A DNA stretch of 64,000 bases from Niebla homalea (GCA_019925105.1 JAHGAU010000032.1:248001-312000), one strand, 5' to 3'; positions 40,164 through 52,431 are shown, counted from the first letter of the stretch. Numbers and translations: made by a program. The notes: generated from the letters alone by a model not told the origin.

Positions 40164-41468
40164 CTATTCGGGTCGCAATTTTCGCAGCAAGTCATTCCAT
40201 CTCCCACTTCTCAATGGATCGATCTTATTGAGCGTTTCGACCCATTGAATGACCTGGCCAATAGAATGACAGGTCTCGCCGCTCAAATCCTTGTGAAGCA
40301 TGTTCAGATGGATCATTGATTGGTAGATCCACTTGCAATCTTCGGCACCCTCCAGCATCTCATGGACTTTCTCCAGTTCGGCTTTGACGTATGCTTCACG
40401 TTCATGATGTGACAAATCAGGTGTCATGGACCTAGCGGCGTATTGGGGATCGAAGGTGCACATGAGATACTGATGGTAGAACCAGAGTGAAGAGTCATTA
40501 TCACCAGCCCATAGGGCTCGCTGGATCAATTCAAGCTCTTGATGATACTCGTTCAGCAACATGTTGCGTCAGTGAAAGGATTTTACACTCACCTTCGTTC
40601 AGCATTTTCTTCCTCGCTTGCTTATCAGCTTGCCTTTCATTGAGCAATTTTGGGATCAGAACGCTACGATTGTGCCAGGCCGAGAAGTTGGATAGATTAG
40701 TATTGATCATCTTTGTGGTGTAATCAAACTCAGACTCGGTCAATGACTTCTCATCGGCAGCACCATGATCTGAAAGCCGCTCTAGCGCTACAATAACCTT
40801 TCGACGGTAACCCCAGCCATTGAAATTCCTACTATCAAGGCTCAGCATTTTACTAGCGAGACTCAATTCCTGCTCCCAAAGCTTCCGCTGCATAGTCTTT
40901 GGAAGCGAGCGGGAAGGCTCCTCCAATATCCATAGTCGGTAGTTCCAGATCCAGTAGCACTTCGGGAATTTGCGTAGTAACGGCAGCTGAAATTTGAGGT
41001 CGTCGGAGATCAATTTAGAAATCGTTTCTATGCCATTGTCGCCCGCCCCCGAAGATTTCGCGCGTCCCTCAAATGACGTGCTTTCCTCTCGTAGAAGGTG
41101 GCAAATAATCCTTCGCCGCACATTCCAGATTGAATAGTACTCGGGATTCCAGGTCAACAGCCGAGACGTAAGCGCAAATGTTGCATCGGAGAGATCATCA
41201 TCTTTGACCTAGCAAACCAGTACGTGTCAATAGAGTCAAAATATCCTTATCCGAGGAAGGAAAAAGCGGGAAAAAACCTTTTGATTCACTGCCTCGATGA
41301 GCGACTTGTACTCGCCGATCTTGCGGGCCTCTCTTGCCCGGTCCTGCTCCGATCTTGGCGGTTCGCCGCCTGCGACTCGAGGTATGCCATGCTATGTGTC
41401 CGAGGTGAGCATTTTCTTCAAGAAGTGTGTCTTCTTACAGTGACTACTTTTCGACTTACACTAGACAT
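40164..41468 (-). CDS. BET4: Rab geranylgeranyl transferase type II, alpha subunit
   Basis: Partners with the beta subunit to attach geranylgeranyl groups to Rab GTPases presented by Rab escort protein. Exons are 41468-41460 (ATG TCT AGT), 41391-41278, 41208-40593 and 40537-40164; total 1113 nt, 370 residues. Splicing gives MSS-HGIPRVAGGEPPRSEQD, then VNQK-VKDDDLSDATFALTS and MLNE-ELELIQRALWAG. Protein prenyltransferase alpha (PFTA) repeats are visible as PEYYSIWNVRRRI, YWIWNYRLWIL, NFNGWGYRRKVI, FSAWHNRSVLI and SLWFYHQYL. The intron after VNQK uses a weak GTTTTT donor. The next is a good GTGAGT donor with a CAAG acceptor. The number and spacing of repeats fit the Rab-type alpha subunit rather than the farnesyltransferase alpha subunit, and the HGIPR-like N-terminus is typical of BET4. 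Confidence 0.88.
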
Positions 41469-42058
41469 TGTTTGTTTGCGGGCTTTGCGGAGTGAATAGA
41501 CTTGGGATGGGAGTGATGCATGCCGGGCTAGATTAAGGTTTGGTGTGGCAGGCAGAGCGATTAGTGGCGTGGCACGGAGAAGCTGTGGCATTCTGGTCGC
41601 TTCACTAATTTCCACCACTCACAAGGCCGTTTTCGCATTTGCTCGTCTTGAATGCGCAGGTCCAACGTTTGGTTCCATGTGGAAGCAATTCGCATTCGCA
41701 GTTGCATTGTCTTTTGCCGGAGACTTGACATGAAGGGTCATCCGGCGTGGCAGCACAATTCGGCGATGATGATTTCGTACTGAAATAATCATAATGAGGA
41801 CCACGCGCAAGAGTGGCTCAAAAATTGATTGAAGCAATCTCTGCGCTCCCAGAGAGATAGAGAGGGTCTATTTTGATGGAGGACTACAGATTATAAGTTT
41901 TTTCGCTCCTAATGTGACGAGTTGGAAGAAATCTGCGGGGCGTGAGTGGGCTTGTGAAGTCACCTCCCAAGGATGAAGCCGCCATCTTATAATATGCCAT
42001 TGCTAGAAAACAAGCTTGAAGTTGCCAGCGCCATCTTGCGCAGGCCTTATCATCTACA
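41469..42058. other. Intergenic between BET4 and the ABC transporter
   Basis: Promoter side of BET4 and 3' side of the transporter gene. No gene was seen. This is the left boundary proposed for the biosynthetic cluster. Confidence 0.4.
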
Positions 42059-45000
42059 CTAAGCCTTTGAACCCGCGACCGTTCCCTTCACCCACTCCAC
42101 ACCCTCCATATCCCCACTTCTCTCCACCATCCCCCTCCACGCCCCTCCTTCCCTTCTAAACAACTCCGCCGGCGACCCCACCTCCTTCACTCTCCCCTCC
42201 TCCATCACAACAATCCGATCGAAATCCGCCACCGTACGCAAACGATGCGCAATCACAATCAGAGTCGCCTCACTGAATTGTTCGCGTATGCTCTGCTGGA
42301 TGAGCGCATCGGTGGCCATGTCAACAGCGCTGGTGGCTTCGTCGAGAACCATGATTTTGGATTTCTGGAGGGTGGCGCGGGCGAGGCAGAGGAGTTGGCG
42401 TTGGCCCTGCGAGAGGTTCTGGCCACCTTGGTGGATGTGGGAGGAGAGGGAGTTGAAGATATTGGGTGAGGTCGTTGGTGCTTCTTTGTTTTGCTCCGTG
42501 GGTGCTGCAAATCTAGTAGAGGAGGATGAGGTAGGACCAGGGGCGCCAAGCAGATGCACACGACGGAGGCTTTCGTGGAGCTCGTCATCCGTGTGCTGTT
42601 TGAATGGATCGAGGCTGTTACGGATGGTGCCCGAGAAGAGGACGGGGTCCTGAGGTATGAGCGTCATGCGCGATCGCAGGTGCTCCGGCTTGATCTTTGA
42701 GATGTCAATACCGTCGATCTTGATGCTTCCCGAACGTGCTTCAAGGCACCGGAAGAGTGCTAGTGTGAGGCTTGACTTGCCAGCACCGGTCCGACCGACC
42801 ACGCCCAGTCGCTGGCGAGATTCGATGGACAATACAAAGTCGCGAAGCACAGGTGGCAAGTCTGGCGCATAGCTAACGTCGAGATGCTCGATATCAACTC
42901 TTCCATTGGCGGGCCATGAGGCTGGCGCATCCTCACCACCTTGCGTCTCAATCTCCATGTCGGTAAACTCGACAATACGCTCAATAGAGTTCATATTGAA
43001 TTGAAAAGCAGCAGATCGCTTGATCGTATCTTCCATGCCCTTTGAGTAGTTGAGAGCGAAGATGAGAACAAATCCTGCCAGAGACGCGTCCACGCCTTTG
43101 AGGATCACGATCGCCAACGCCACACTCGTTGTGAACAGAGTACCCATCAGCCCCATTCGGAAGCTCATCCATTGAGTTACAAGCCAGAATGCCCAAGTGG
43201 ACTGACTCCAATTATCGATCCGCTCATACATTCGTGCTGTGTAATCCTGCGCCTTGCCATATGCACGAATGGTGTCAAGTCCAAGCATAGAATTGCCGAG
43301 CAAGTCCAGGATTGGCGATCTCGCTGTCGCTTCCAGTCTCCGAATCTCTCTGGCAGCGCCTATATACTGTAAGGTGTAGTATATGCTGATGCTCAGCAGC
43401 ACGAGGTACGGCGCTGCCATGATGGGCGAGAGCAAGAGTCCGGCAATGAAAACACAGACAAGAGACATGATGGCAGATAGTAGCGCATGATTCTCGGCCG
43501 GTACTCGTGAATCCACAGCTGCAAAGTCAGCTGTGAATCGATTCATGATGCGACCCAACGGAACAGTATCAAGCCATCGTATCTGTGCACGTAAGACCTT
43601 GAAAATCAAGCCTTTGAAAAGTCTATCAGAAGCGCGAAGACCTCCTAGGTAGACGAAGAGGCACTTGGCAATCTCAAGAAGAGCTGCAGCAAACGAGATC
43701 AATACGTAAACGGACAGGAGAACGTTCAGGTTCCCCTGTGGTTGCTCGGACTCTGCGGCTGCCATCTCACGCTCTGCCGATGCAGTCCACTCTTTCATCC
43801 ACCAGCCTCTCGCCAATAGGGCAAGCTGGGCAGCCGCAATAGCAATAAGTGCTGGAATCCACATGGTGAAACCCCCAGATGCACGAAGATAAGTCTTGTA
43901 GATAGACCACTTGACGTCGCCATGCTCTCTGAACTCATCTTCCACGAATTGCTTCGGCGTGGTTGGATCATCATTATCGTTGAGCTCCACATCATCGATA
44001 CTAAGGGAGGTGGCTTCTGAGTCAAGCGAGGTCTTTCTCTCTGTTGGGGTACTACCTAATACGTCAATCTCTTTGCCGCATATGTCGACTTGTGGTGAGA
44101 TCGAGCTAGATCTGGTGCTCTCATCGAGACTTCCTATCAATTCATTCAACTGCTTATTTGCAATGCCATGTTCGAGATGAACAATGCATGAGGCTTTTTG
44201 CAAACAGATCTCTTTGTGGTGCGTTGCAAGTATCCTTGTTCTTCCCAGGCATATTGGTCCTGTGAGCCCCTTGTCCAATATATGCCGTCCGACATGAGCG
44301 TCGACAGCACTGAAAATGTCATCAAGCACTAATACGCTTGCTCTGGAGTAGAAGGCTCTAGCCAGGGACACACGCCATCTTTGGCCACCACTCAAATTTA
44401 TTCCTCTTGCCCCAACCTCAGTATTATCACCATCTGGCAGGATCTGAAGATCACTCTGCAAGGCGGAAGCTTCAAGCGTAAGACAATACCGAGACTCCTG
44501 GTATGGCAGGCCAAAGAGGATGTTGCCTTTGATGGTGTCATTCTCAAGCCATGGTGTCTGGGAGACAAAGGCAAGAGATCCAGGAACAATCCAATCTCCA
44601 GATGGGGCGGAATCAGATCTCGCAGGCATAGCGATACTGCCCGAACTGACTTCTGCTTCCCCTATCGTGGCAGCAAGGAGCAGACTCTTGCCGGAACCAC
44701 TCCGTCCGTGAATAATGCTGCATGCGAATTAGCGGAAGACAGAGAAAATATTGCCAGCATACGTGCGTACCTCAACTCACGCTCCGGGAAGTCCAGATCA
44801 ACATGTAGCCTAAAGCTTCGGCTTCCAGGCCAGCTGACGACCGCATCTCTGAAACGGACATCAAGGTCAGGTCGAAATTTGTCTTTCTTCTCTGGACTGT
44901 TCAGCAGACCCAGGATCCTGGAGCAACTGACCCGTGCGTCAAGCATTTCGGCAATGAACAAAGGCACGACACTCAGACACCACTCCAAGTTACCAAAGAC

Positions 45001-47017
45001 AGCGAGGGAGGTGAACGCCAGCGACGCCGAAAGAGATCCATTTCGCATTGCGTAGGTGGCAAGAGCAGCGAGTGACAGGAAAATGGGAGACGCGACCCAG
45101 CAGAACCGTAGACACAGCGCCCACAGAAAAATCCGTCTTTGTTGTTTCAATTCCTCGTTCCTGGTTTCCATGATTCGAGCTTGCCATTGATTCTCTGTAG
45201 CAGAGTACTTAATTTGGCGTATGCCTTGCATGGCTTCCGTCAGCACGTTGGCCTTTACATCGCGAGCCTTCATTAGGTCGACTTGAGCCTTGTTGTAATA
45301 TTTTGAGGCCCAGGTGTTGACGGGCATCAAGAGGAGTGAAGCAACGAGACCAGATATCAGGCTGAGCCAGCCAATCAATTTCGCTAGTACTATGACAGCG
45401 ATAATCAACGTTATTGAGACACTCGGAAAGATATTGTTGTGTGAACAAAAATCAGACACCCGCTGTACATCCACGCTCAGTAGGTTGACTGCGTCTTGAT
45501 TGGAAGCTGACTTCGCTGGCGGGATGGTTTCTCCGGAGCCATCTTGACACAGCTTCTCAAGCGGGATACTGTCTGGAGCATTGTCACTTATGAGCGGGTG
45601 TCCTTCGGTGTCTGCAGAATCCGCGGCTGACTCCTTTTCTAATACACCATTAGCCACCTGGCTCCGTTTCCAGAATCAATATACGCCCATTCAATTTGAA
45701 ATTGCATTTTTCGGTCCAGACGAGGTGCACAAGATGAGGGTACACAAGATGCAGAAAGTTCAAGAGATGCCCATCAAATGCTACGTACCTAAAATGTTGG
45801 AATTTGCATCTTCTTGCGAATCGCGCCCTTTCACAATACTCATACGCATACATTTCCTGTAGATAGCTGCAGAAAGCTGTGCTCTAATCGATATGGCCAG
45901 TGTTGCAAAAGACATCCATAGAAGACTTCGTACTCAGAATCAGATTCTGGGACGATAGAGCATAGCATGACTCACCGAGCCTCCAAAAAGGTCTGGAAAA
46001 GCCGAAGGCCACCTAAGCCAACTGCCCACACCCAAAGTTCAGGAGACTTCAGAAGACCATCAATCCTTTGTGCCTCCAGTAGTCTGAGCATTCTGTACAT
46101 TGCATACTGCGGACCGTAGGACGCGATGCTCTGCAGTAAGGTCAAGAGCCACTGCCAGCAAAACAGAGATTTATGTGCTTTCAAAAGGAGGAAGAAGAGG
46201 GACGAGGTGCCTGCCCTGTGTACGGACTGCAATTGGGAAATAAGGTTCTCAGCTCTCATATCGTGGTCCATTGCCGGTAGGTCCGTGAAGTTGACTATAC
46301 ACTCCGAGTCGGTTCCAAGAGATAGCAGCCGCGGGGCCCAGCTGAAGGAGTATCTGTGGAAGGCGTTGAGCAATGTACTTATCATAGGCTGAACATATCG
46401 TACCTTGCAATCGCGGAGCACGTATGCTGTCTGTCTACCAGCTTGCCCTTCCAGTAAACATCTGGTCGGCGTGGTAGGGTGAGAGAAGAGATGGCAAGAA
46501 TGACCTCCAAAGTGACTTCGACGGCGTCGATCGTACCGCGCATCACCAGAATATCATTATCAACCTTGCTTCCGTAGCTAAATAGGCACGTCCACAAAGT
46601 CCGGAGCAAAAGCAGTGTCGCGGATAATGAGACCATGATACCCATAAAGAATTGTCTTGGGGACCCTTTCGCGTAGCGTAGAATCACACATTGGATAAGT
46701 ATCACGGCCCAAGCTCCCACTTGCAGCCACTCTTCAACTTGGTTTTGGTGCGCTCTGACAACTGCATAAGTGCCCTTGAACAGGGCAAGCAGAAGACCAA
46801 ATGTTGCCCCATTTGCCAGCAAGCCATCCAGAGAGGAGCTCAAGTACTTCGCTACCGATCTCGAGGTTGCTTGGCCATCCTTATCACTGTAAAGTTGTTC
46901 ATGGGATGCCGTACCACGCCTGGGAAACGCAACTGTGAGGGCGCCTAGAGACGAAACGAATGACACAATGATACCTATACACTCAAAAGCTAATATGCTG
47001 CTGCCATAGGGGTACAT
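42059..47017 (-). CDS. ABCC-type (MRP-like) full ABC transporter, about 1551 residues
   Basis: Exons are 47017-46404, 46353-45976, 45925-45789, 45638-44771 and 44717-42059 (4656 nt, all phases consistent). Architecture: an N-terminal hydrophobic TMD0-like region (exon 1), a linker with YSFSWAPRLLSLG, TMD1 (exons 2-4), NBD1, TMD2 and NBD2. NBD1 has Walker A GRSGSGKS (across the last splice), signature LSGGQRWRVSLARA and Walker B VLVLDDIFSAVD. NBD2 has Walker A GRTGAGKSSL, signature LSQGQRQLLCLARA, Walker B MVLDEATSAVD and H-loop IAHRL. The Asp-Asp in NBD1 instead of Asp-Glu is the usual degenerate ATP site of ABCC proteins. These pumps export or sequester conjugates and drugs at the plasma or vacuolar membrane. 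Its position beside the peptide synthetase locus suggests product efflux or self-protection, which is inference. Confidence 0.88.
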
Positions 47018-47665
47018 CGTGGCAATTCTTATAGGGATGCACCGTTGTCTTTAAAGACCACGTGCGAAGTGACTGCCTTAGCCCAAGCTCATCTTACTGA
47101 CCTCTTCGCAAACGACGCTCCACTTCCACAAGAATTATGTCATGGACAATGCGGACAGTATGCTCGGAGCGAAGGCTAAGGGCTGGAATTCTCTAAAGCC
47201 CTTGGTCCCTCGGCTCTTGATAGGCACAATGAATAGATCGTTCCTCATGGGAGTCCAAACACCTGAATGTGACGAATTGATTTTGCTTCTTACCAAATCC
47301 TAAGCGCTGTGTAGATCCAGAAGAGACCCACTATGATGAAAGTATCAAAGAATGAAGTCTTTGCTGGCGTGCTAATCCTGCTTATCAAGCATTTCGGCAC
47401 TCTTAGGCACTAACGTCATGCGGAAGGTGTCATTTTCTCCGGCAGCCTTGACATTACCTAGCTGCAGGGCCCTCGATTGTCCAACTTGACCCACAATTGC
47501 GGGCTCACGGCAATAGTTGCATTGGGAGACTGAAATGGTTCTGGGCCACATACAACCCGGCCCAGACATGTTGGGTCATGCGTGAAGCCGCTGTAATGCC
47601 TAAAATTGCTATCCAGATTCCCTATCCCCTTGACTGAGTCTTTAAAGCAGACAGATTTCAATGGC
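47018..47665. other. Intergenic, transporter promoter
   Basis: About 650 bases between the transporter start codon and the stop of the next minus-strand gene. No coding motif was recognised. Confidence 0.4.
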
Positions 47666-48349
47666 TCAAAAATATGGTTTCCCACACGTCTCAAACCCCA
47701 CATAGAGCTTCGTCCTATCCTTGTCCCAAGGAGGTCTGTCGACCAGATTGTGGACGCAATGAACGGTATGGCCCATCGCCCACAGCTCACTTTCAATTGC
47801 CTTGCCTCTCCTGTACGCTCTCAAAATCATTTCCCAGGCGTATCCACAATGTACAAAGTGGTAATCGAGATTCGTATAGATGAGCTCGTACTCGCCAAGG
47901 CGCACTTCTTCCAGAGGCATGTTGTCTGTCATGTCAGGATCCCTCCAAAACGGGAATGTGTGCTTTTGCAAGTAGCTTTCGTGTAGTTCCGGATCGAAGC
48001 AATCGGCGTGTATCCAAGTCACAAGCATCACATCGAATAGACACCCTTTGGCATGGGCTTCAGATGACGAGTTGCCGCAGTCTTTCCAGATCAGGTTGGT
48101 TGCTGAATCGTTGAGCGAGACTTTGCCATGATGATTGTTCTGCTGCTGGCGATGGAGAAGTGTCACTAGAAGAGCGATAGCGAGCAATGTCAAGATGAAT
48201 GTTAGGATTGAAAGTACTGCCGAGAAGGATGGAAAGGATGTTTTGTTCTGGGGCCGCCGTCTTGATCTCTGGGTGAAAGCTTCTGGATCATGCTCTGCGA
48301 GTAAAGAAGCTTCATCAGAACCCCGTAATTCATGCTGCTCAGGCTTCAT
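47666..48349 (-). CDS. Membrane-anchored HxxHC fungal protein, 227 residues
   Basis: I chose the ATG at 48347-48349 (MKPEQHELRGSDEASLLAEH); the frame above has only a TTG. Residues about 45-68 are one transmembrane segment (SAVLSILTFILTLLAIALLV). A conserved extracytoplasmic part follows: KDCGNSSSEAHAKGCLFDVM, then WIHADCFDPELHESYL, then DYHFVHCGYAWEM and MGHTVHCVHNL, ending GFETCGKPYF. This is the arrangement of a widespread uncharacterised fungal family with a CGxxxxEAxxxGCxFD block, HxxHCxYxW and HTxHC. The two HxxHC-type motifs recall the UstYa/DUF3328 oxidases, although the overall sequence differs. It is transcribed divergently from a UstYa-like gene at 49391 across a shared promoter. 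A role in oxidative tailoring is inference. Confidence 0.65.
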   Translation of the reverse strand: MKPEQHELRGSDEASLLAEHDPEAFTQRSRRRPQNKTSFPSFSAVLSILTFILTLLAIALLVTLLHRQQQNNHHGKVSLNDSATNLIWKDCGNSSSEAHAKGCLFDVMLVTWIHADCFDPELHESYLQKHTFPFWRDPDMTDNMPLEEVRLGEYELIYTNLDYHFVHCGYAWEMILRAYRRGKAIESELWAMGHTVHCVHNLVDRPPWDKDRTKLYVGFETCGKPYF

Positions 48350-49390
48350 CTTTGCCTTGAGTGAATTGTACACGATGAGTCCAACTGTCGTGGGCAAAAT
48401 TAGTCTTGCCTACAGAGTGCCAACTTTCTCTCCGCATACCTTCCCAAATTTTCGTCTTCGTGTCACTCCTCGCGTAGTACGGGCAGAATGGACACGGACT
48501 GGACGTGGAGCTCGGCTATTACTTCTACATTGATAGCGGAACGAAGCGTATGCACCACCCTGGTGAAAGTTCCTGCAGGGTGATCAGCTGCAAGTCCATC
48601 ACTGTTGCATTGCATGGCATGACCAAAGAAGACGAGAAAGTATCATGTATTCCTAATGGAGCGCTAACAGAGACTTAGCGCGCTTTGTATCGATACATGA
48701 TTGTGTAAATTACGATCAACCCGGGGATAATGGGTAACGGAGGTATTTCAGGCCCGCTGCCATCTCACCTGCATGAGACCATTCATGCATATTCCAAAGA
48801 GGGTTCTCAAGATGCGACGCTGTGTGACAGTAGGATCTGACATGCTTGTTTTCCCACGTCAATGCCAAAGTACGGGAGAAGATAAGCTTCCCTAGACACT
48901 TCGGGTGCATTGATCAAGTTGCACAGACTCCACCCCAGACGAGTCTTTCGCTCGCCACACGGGGCGCCTGACGGAACCATCGGGATAGTTCGCAGTTGGA
49001 AGTGGGGATTTGGTGTTTCATTCCGCAGAGCAACGGAGAATGCCGTAGCTGAAGGATGATCGTCAACCTATGCAAAGCGTGACGGATGTGAAGAATCATC
49101 ATAAGCGGTGAGGACGTCAGCTCCCTCCATACGTTTGTCACGGATTCCTCATCATGTGAAAGATTACAGCTCGATCGGTCGATCGTTCGCCTTCAAGAGA
49201 GGCGCGAAATAGCGAGTGCTGGAAATCAGGCCGAGGGTCGAGAAGGGTCGAGTAGGGTTGGACGGTCGGAGGAACAGTTCATGTAGGGTTCTGTGTTCTT
49301 GCCCTGTAGGCTTACTCGAGTTCGAGTCTGAGTTGCGGCAGCAGGAGAGCTTCCCACCGGTTGCTGTGAACGCCCTGGCGCCAGGTCAAG
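48350..49390. promoter_or_regulatory. Divergent intergenic region between two HxxHC genes
   Basis: This is 1.04 kb between start codons facing opposite ways (48349 minus, 49391 plus). No gene was recognised inside. Divergent pairs of this kind in fungal clusters are often co-regulated, but no palindromic Zn-cluster site stood out on reading. Confidence 0.4.
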
Positions 49391-50230
49391 ATGTTCTTTA
49401 GGAAGGCTGAATACAGGCCATTGGATTCTCCCAGCAGCGACAGAGATGATGAACAGCAAAGCCATCCAACACCCTCATCACCTCGGCCAAGGTCCAACCT
49501 GAAGTACAGCATCAATGTCGCGTTAATAATTGCCCTGTTCTTCTCTGTTGCCACAAACTTCGTCCTGGTTCTGCTCCACTGGCCTGTCAAAGACTTCTCT
49601 CCCCACCTTGATCATGCCACCAAGTATGCGGGTCTAACCAAGCATGTCGCCGTCCCTTATGACCTCCACGACCAATACGCTCTTGCGAGAGACCAAAGTA
49701 ATCGGGATGCAGTCGACAAACTATGGGCGGATCTTGAGATCGATAACGGCGTTGTCGCCCTCGCTGATACATTTGTGTCCGAAAAGGAGCTCCCAGAAGC
49801 GATGCGCTTTCCTTGGGACTCATCAAGAGGTGTTTACTTCGTCAATGCCTACCACAATCTTCATTGCCTCAAAAAAATTTATCGGGCATTGAACGAATTC
49901 GACCGTGGCATACAGCAATCGGGCGCTTTCCCCCATGTCATCCATTGCCTGGATGCGTTACGGCAGGATGTGATGTGTAGTGCGGATGACACCCCACGAT
50001 ATGCGGTGATGAAGAGGGAGACGCCGACGGGTGGAGGGCAGTACAGGCAGTGTCGGGACTGGAGCGAATTGGAGAAGTGGACGAAAGAGCAGACGGCATG
50101 TTGGCGGTATGTGAACAATACCGATTTGAATGCAGACCAGTGGGCGCGGTTTAAATATTGTCCTGAGGGCAGTGAGTATCTGGCAAAGGCCAGAGAGGAA
50201 TATGCGGATGCGGGGCCTTTGCTTGATTAG
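49391..50230 (+). CDS. UstYa/DUF3328-like oxidase, 279 residues
   Basis: Single exon from the ATG at 49391. After a Ser/Pro/Asp-rich cytosolic leader, residues 40-62 form one transmembrane helix (NVALIIALFFSVATNFVLVL). The lumenal part has the two diagnostic motifs: YHNLHCLKKIY at about residue 157 and FPHVIHCLDALRQDVMC at about 185. The family Trp/Cys block CRDWSELEKWTKEQTACW follows. UstYa-type proteins act in fungal RiPP and some peptide-synthetase pathways as (probably copper-dependent) oxidases for cyclisation, chlorination or hydroxylation. Both HxxHC motifs are intact, so activity is plausible. Its neighbours (LYS9-like reductase, giant peptide synthetase, ABCC pump) support a cluster role. 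The substrate is unknown. Confidence 0.8.
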   Translation: MFFRKAEYRPLDSPSSDRDDEQQSHPTPSSPRPRSNLKYSINVALIIALFFSVATNFVLVLLHWPVKDFSPHLDHATKYAGLTKHVAVPYDLHDQYALARDQSNRDAVDKLWADLEIDNGVVALADTFVSEKELPEAMRFPWDSSRGVYFVNAYHNLHCLKKIYRALNEFDRGIQQSGAFPHVIHCLDALRQDVMCSADDTPRYAVMKRETPTGGGQYRQCRDWSELEKWTKEQTACWRYVNNTDLNADQWARFKYCPEGSEYLAKAREEYADAGPLLD

Positions 50231-50836
50231 CCTGAACAGCGCAATCAACGGGATGTTTCTTAGCACAGATCCCCTCTTGCGGGGATGAAATATAGTCGCA
50301 GCCCATTCATTAATCGTGTTGAGCAGGACATGAAGAATCAATGATCGAGTTCACATCTGCGTTTGTAGAGCTCAGCACTGACTGTATGGACGAGTCGGAC
50401 GCAAAGGAAGACTTGACAAAGGCCAGCTTACGTGGGGAGCCTTTGCAATCCCTAGAAAAATCCGACTATGACCACAGCTTTACAGCGGTACTATGATGGC
50501 AGGGCCAGCAACAAGTGACAAAATAAGAAGGCCAAGAAGTCAAACACTCTCCACATGTGTGCAGCAGTATTTCACCCATACTATTATTCTCTTCCTACAC
50601 ATCCTTAATCACGTTCCGGAGATCTTGGACTCTGGTAGCATTTGAATCTTCTACTGAAGTTGCCCGAGAAGCGTTTTCCGCAAGCGTTGAACCTCAGTAA
50701 CAATTCATCGCGGAATCTGACCACAATTCTGACGTTTCTACGTAAGCAAGAGAAGACAGTTCGCACCGTGATGTGACGCTTCCCTTGTGAATGAAGGGGA
50801 ACACGACACTATAAGACTTAAATCGCCTGGATATCC
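50231..50836. other. Convergent 3' flanks
   Basis: Downstream of the UstYa-like gene and of the minus-strand saccharopine reductase. No gene was seen. Confidence 0.4.
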
Positions 50837-52431
50837 TCATCTTTCGTCTTTTTCCTTTGGAGGAAATGAGCTATCGACCTGGGCTTCAATTCCGTAAGCC
50901 TTCAGGTCACCCAACAAGATTCTTGCCACATTCCCTTGCAAAGGCGCAATGACTCCCGTTTCGGATATATGTCCATTCAAGACATTCTTCGCAGCCAAAG
51001 CGCAAGTCATACCCACCAACTTTGCCAGCGCTGAAACTTCTTGAGGATCACCAAATTCGGTGAGAGTTACATTTCTGGTCTCAACATTGCCATCGAGGTG
51101 CTCGATCTCAAATTGATGCTGCAGTATGACCATGTCTCTCTCACCTGCCTTGTAACTCAACTTCTGCTCGAGGATTCCGCAAAGAGTATCGAGTGCAGTC
51201 TCTCGCTGTAGAACAAGCTCTGTGGACAAAAGACCGAGCCACTTCATCCCAGGGATGACACTCTCTTTCGCTTCCGAGGAGCTACAGGCGATCTTCGACT
51301 CAATAGCGTGGATCAGGTCTCTGCCTAGTGTCAGTCCTCTACATTGGATGCCTTTTAGACGGTGACTCACTCTTCAGTCCCTGGAAAACCACCTGCAAAC
51401 CCACCAAGGATAAGACGAGTTACTTCGATACAGGCAATCGGCTCGCTTGATGGACCTTGGCATTTGAGTTCATGCTCGCTCAAAAAGCCCAACTTAGTCA
51501 GTGCTTTCATGATCTGCGGGAATCCATCATATCGCAAGGTATTCCGGGTGATGTTTTGCGCTTCAGGTATCTCATATAGTTCTCGATATATACTCGAGTC
51601 GCGATTGGGATATGCAACGAGCGCCTTCGTACCAAATGATTTAGAGAAGTGCTGAACACTATCCAGCAGATTTGCTCCAGCAATCTCACGTATCCTGCCG
51701 TTGTTGTAATACTTGGCAGTGTTTTTTAATGCTAGTAAGACCCCTTTCGGCGACCAGGAAAATTTGTACCCAAGAGGGTCATTTGCGTACTCTGGAGAAG
51801 GCAACGCGCCGCAGAATGAGCGAAAGCTTCTGATCCGCCCATGAAGTTGATGAACATCTCCAATCGTACTTATTGCGAGAAGATGGTCGATGCCAGGATC
51901 AAGGCCACACTCATTCAACACAACTATGCCAGTATCTCGGGCAGCTTTTGTCTTTCAGTCCTCGTGGCCTTGTATATGGCTTGGGACGAACCATACCGTT
52001 ATCTAAATCTGCTAGCTCTGGTGATATATAGCTACTCGTAACGACATGCTTCTTGTTACGAATGGCAGACCGTACTACCACTGCGTGAAAGGTGTACGGT
52101 ATGAGGCTGAGAATTAGATCAGCCTGCGCAACAGCTGCGTCCAGCTCAGCGACATTGGTGACATCAAGGAAGCTGGCTGTGGCATTTTCGAGCCCCTTGC
52201 AGATACAAGTAGCGGCACCTAAGTCAATGCACGCTGTTCATGTACATTAGCGCTATCTGAGATGTGTTGAGTCCCAGATAGAGTGTGGTTCAGTTTGATT
52301 GAGTGATTCATGAAACAATTGATTTTCAAAAACGTACCGACTGTTAGAAGGTACCCCAGATCGTGCAATACTATCAGTGCTGGCTTGGCGACAAATCCTG
52401 CCCCGATGATAAGGATGTGCCTATTGCTCAT
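50837..52431 (-). CDS. Saccharopine reductase (LYS9-like), 457 residues
   Basis: The family joins aminoadipate semialdehyde and glutamate to saccharopine with NADPH (reversible), the penultimate step of fungal lysine synthesis. Exons are 52431-52338, 52218-51997, 51944-51371 and 51320-50837 (1374 nt); yeast LYS9 has 446 residues. Landmarks are MSNRHILIIGAGFVAKPAL (Rossmann GxGFVAKP), LILSLIPYTFHAVVVRSAI, NKKHVVTSSYISPEL, NECGLDPGIDHLLA, CGALPSPEYANDPLGYKFSW, PKGVLLALKN, VAYPNRDSSIYRELY and TLRYDGFP. The active-site and substrate blocks are kept, but the sequence looks diverged from typical LYS9 (for example LAISTIGDVHQLHGRIRSF). It lies head-to-head with the peptide synthetase across 1.1 kb. 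A cluster paralog supplying an allysine-, aminoadipate- or pipecolate-type precursor is plausible. It could instead be the only LYS9 of the genome. Confidence 0.85.

Noticed and set aside
43795..45448. Multiple 65-90-codon frames opposite and within the ABC transporter and NRPS genes
   Set aside because: They are shadows of long conserved coding regions and contain no independent motifs.
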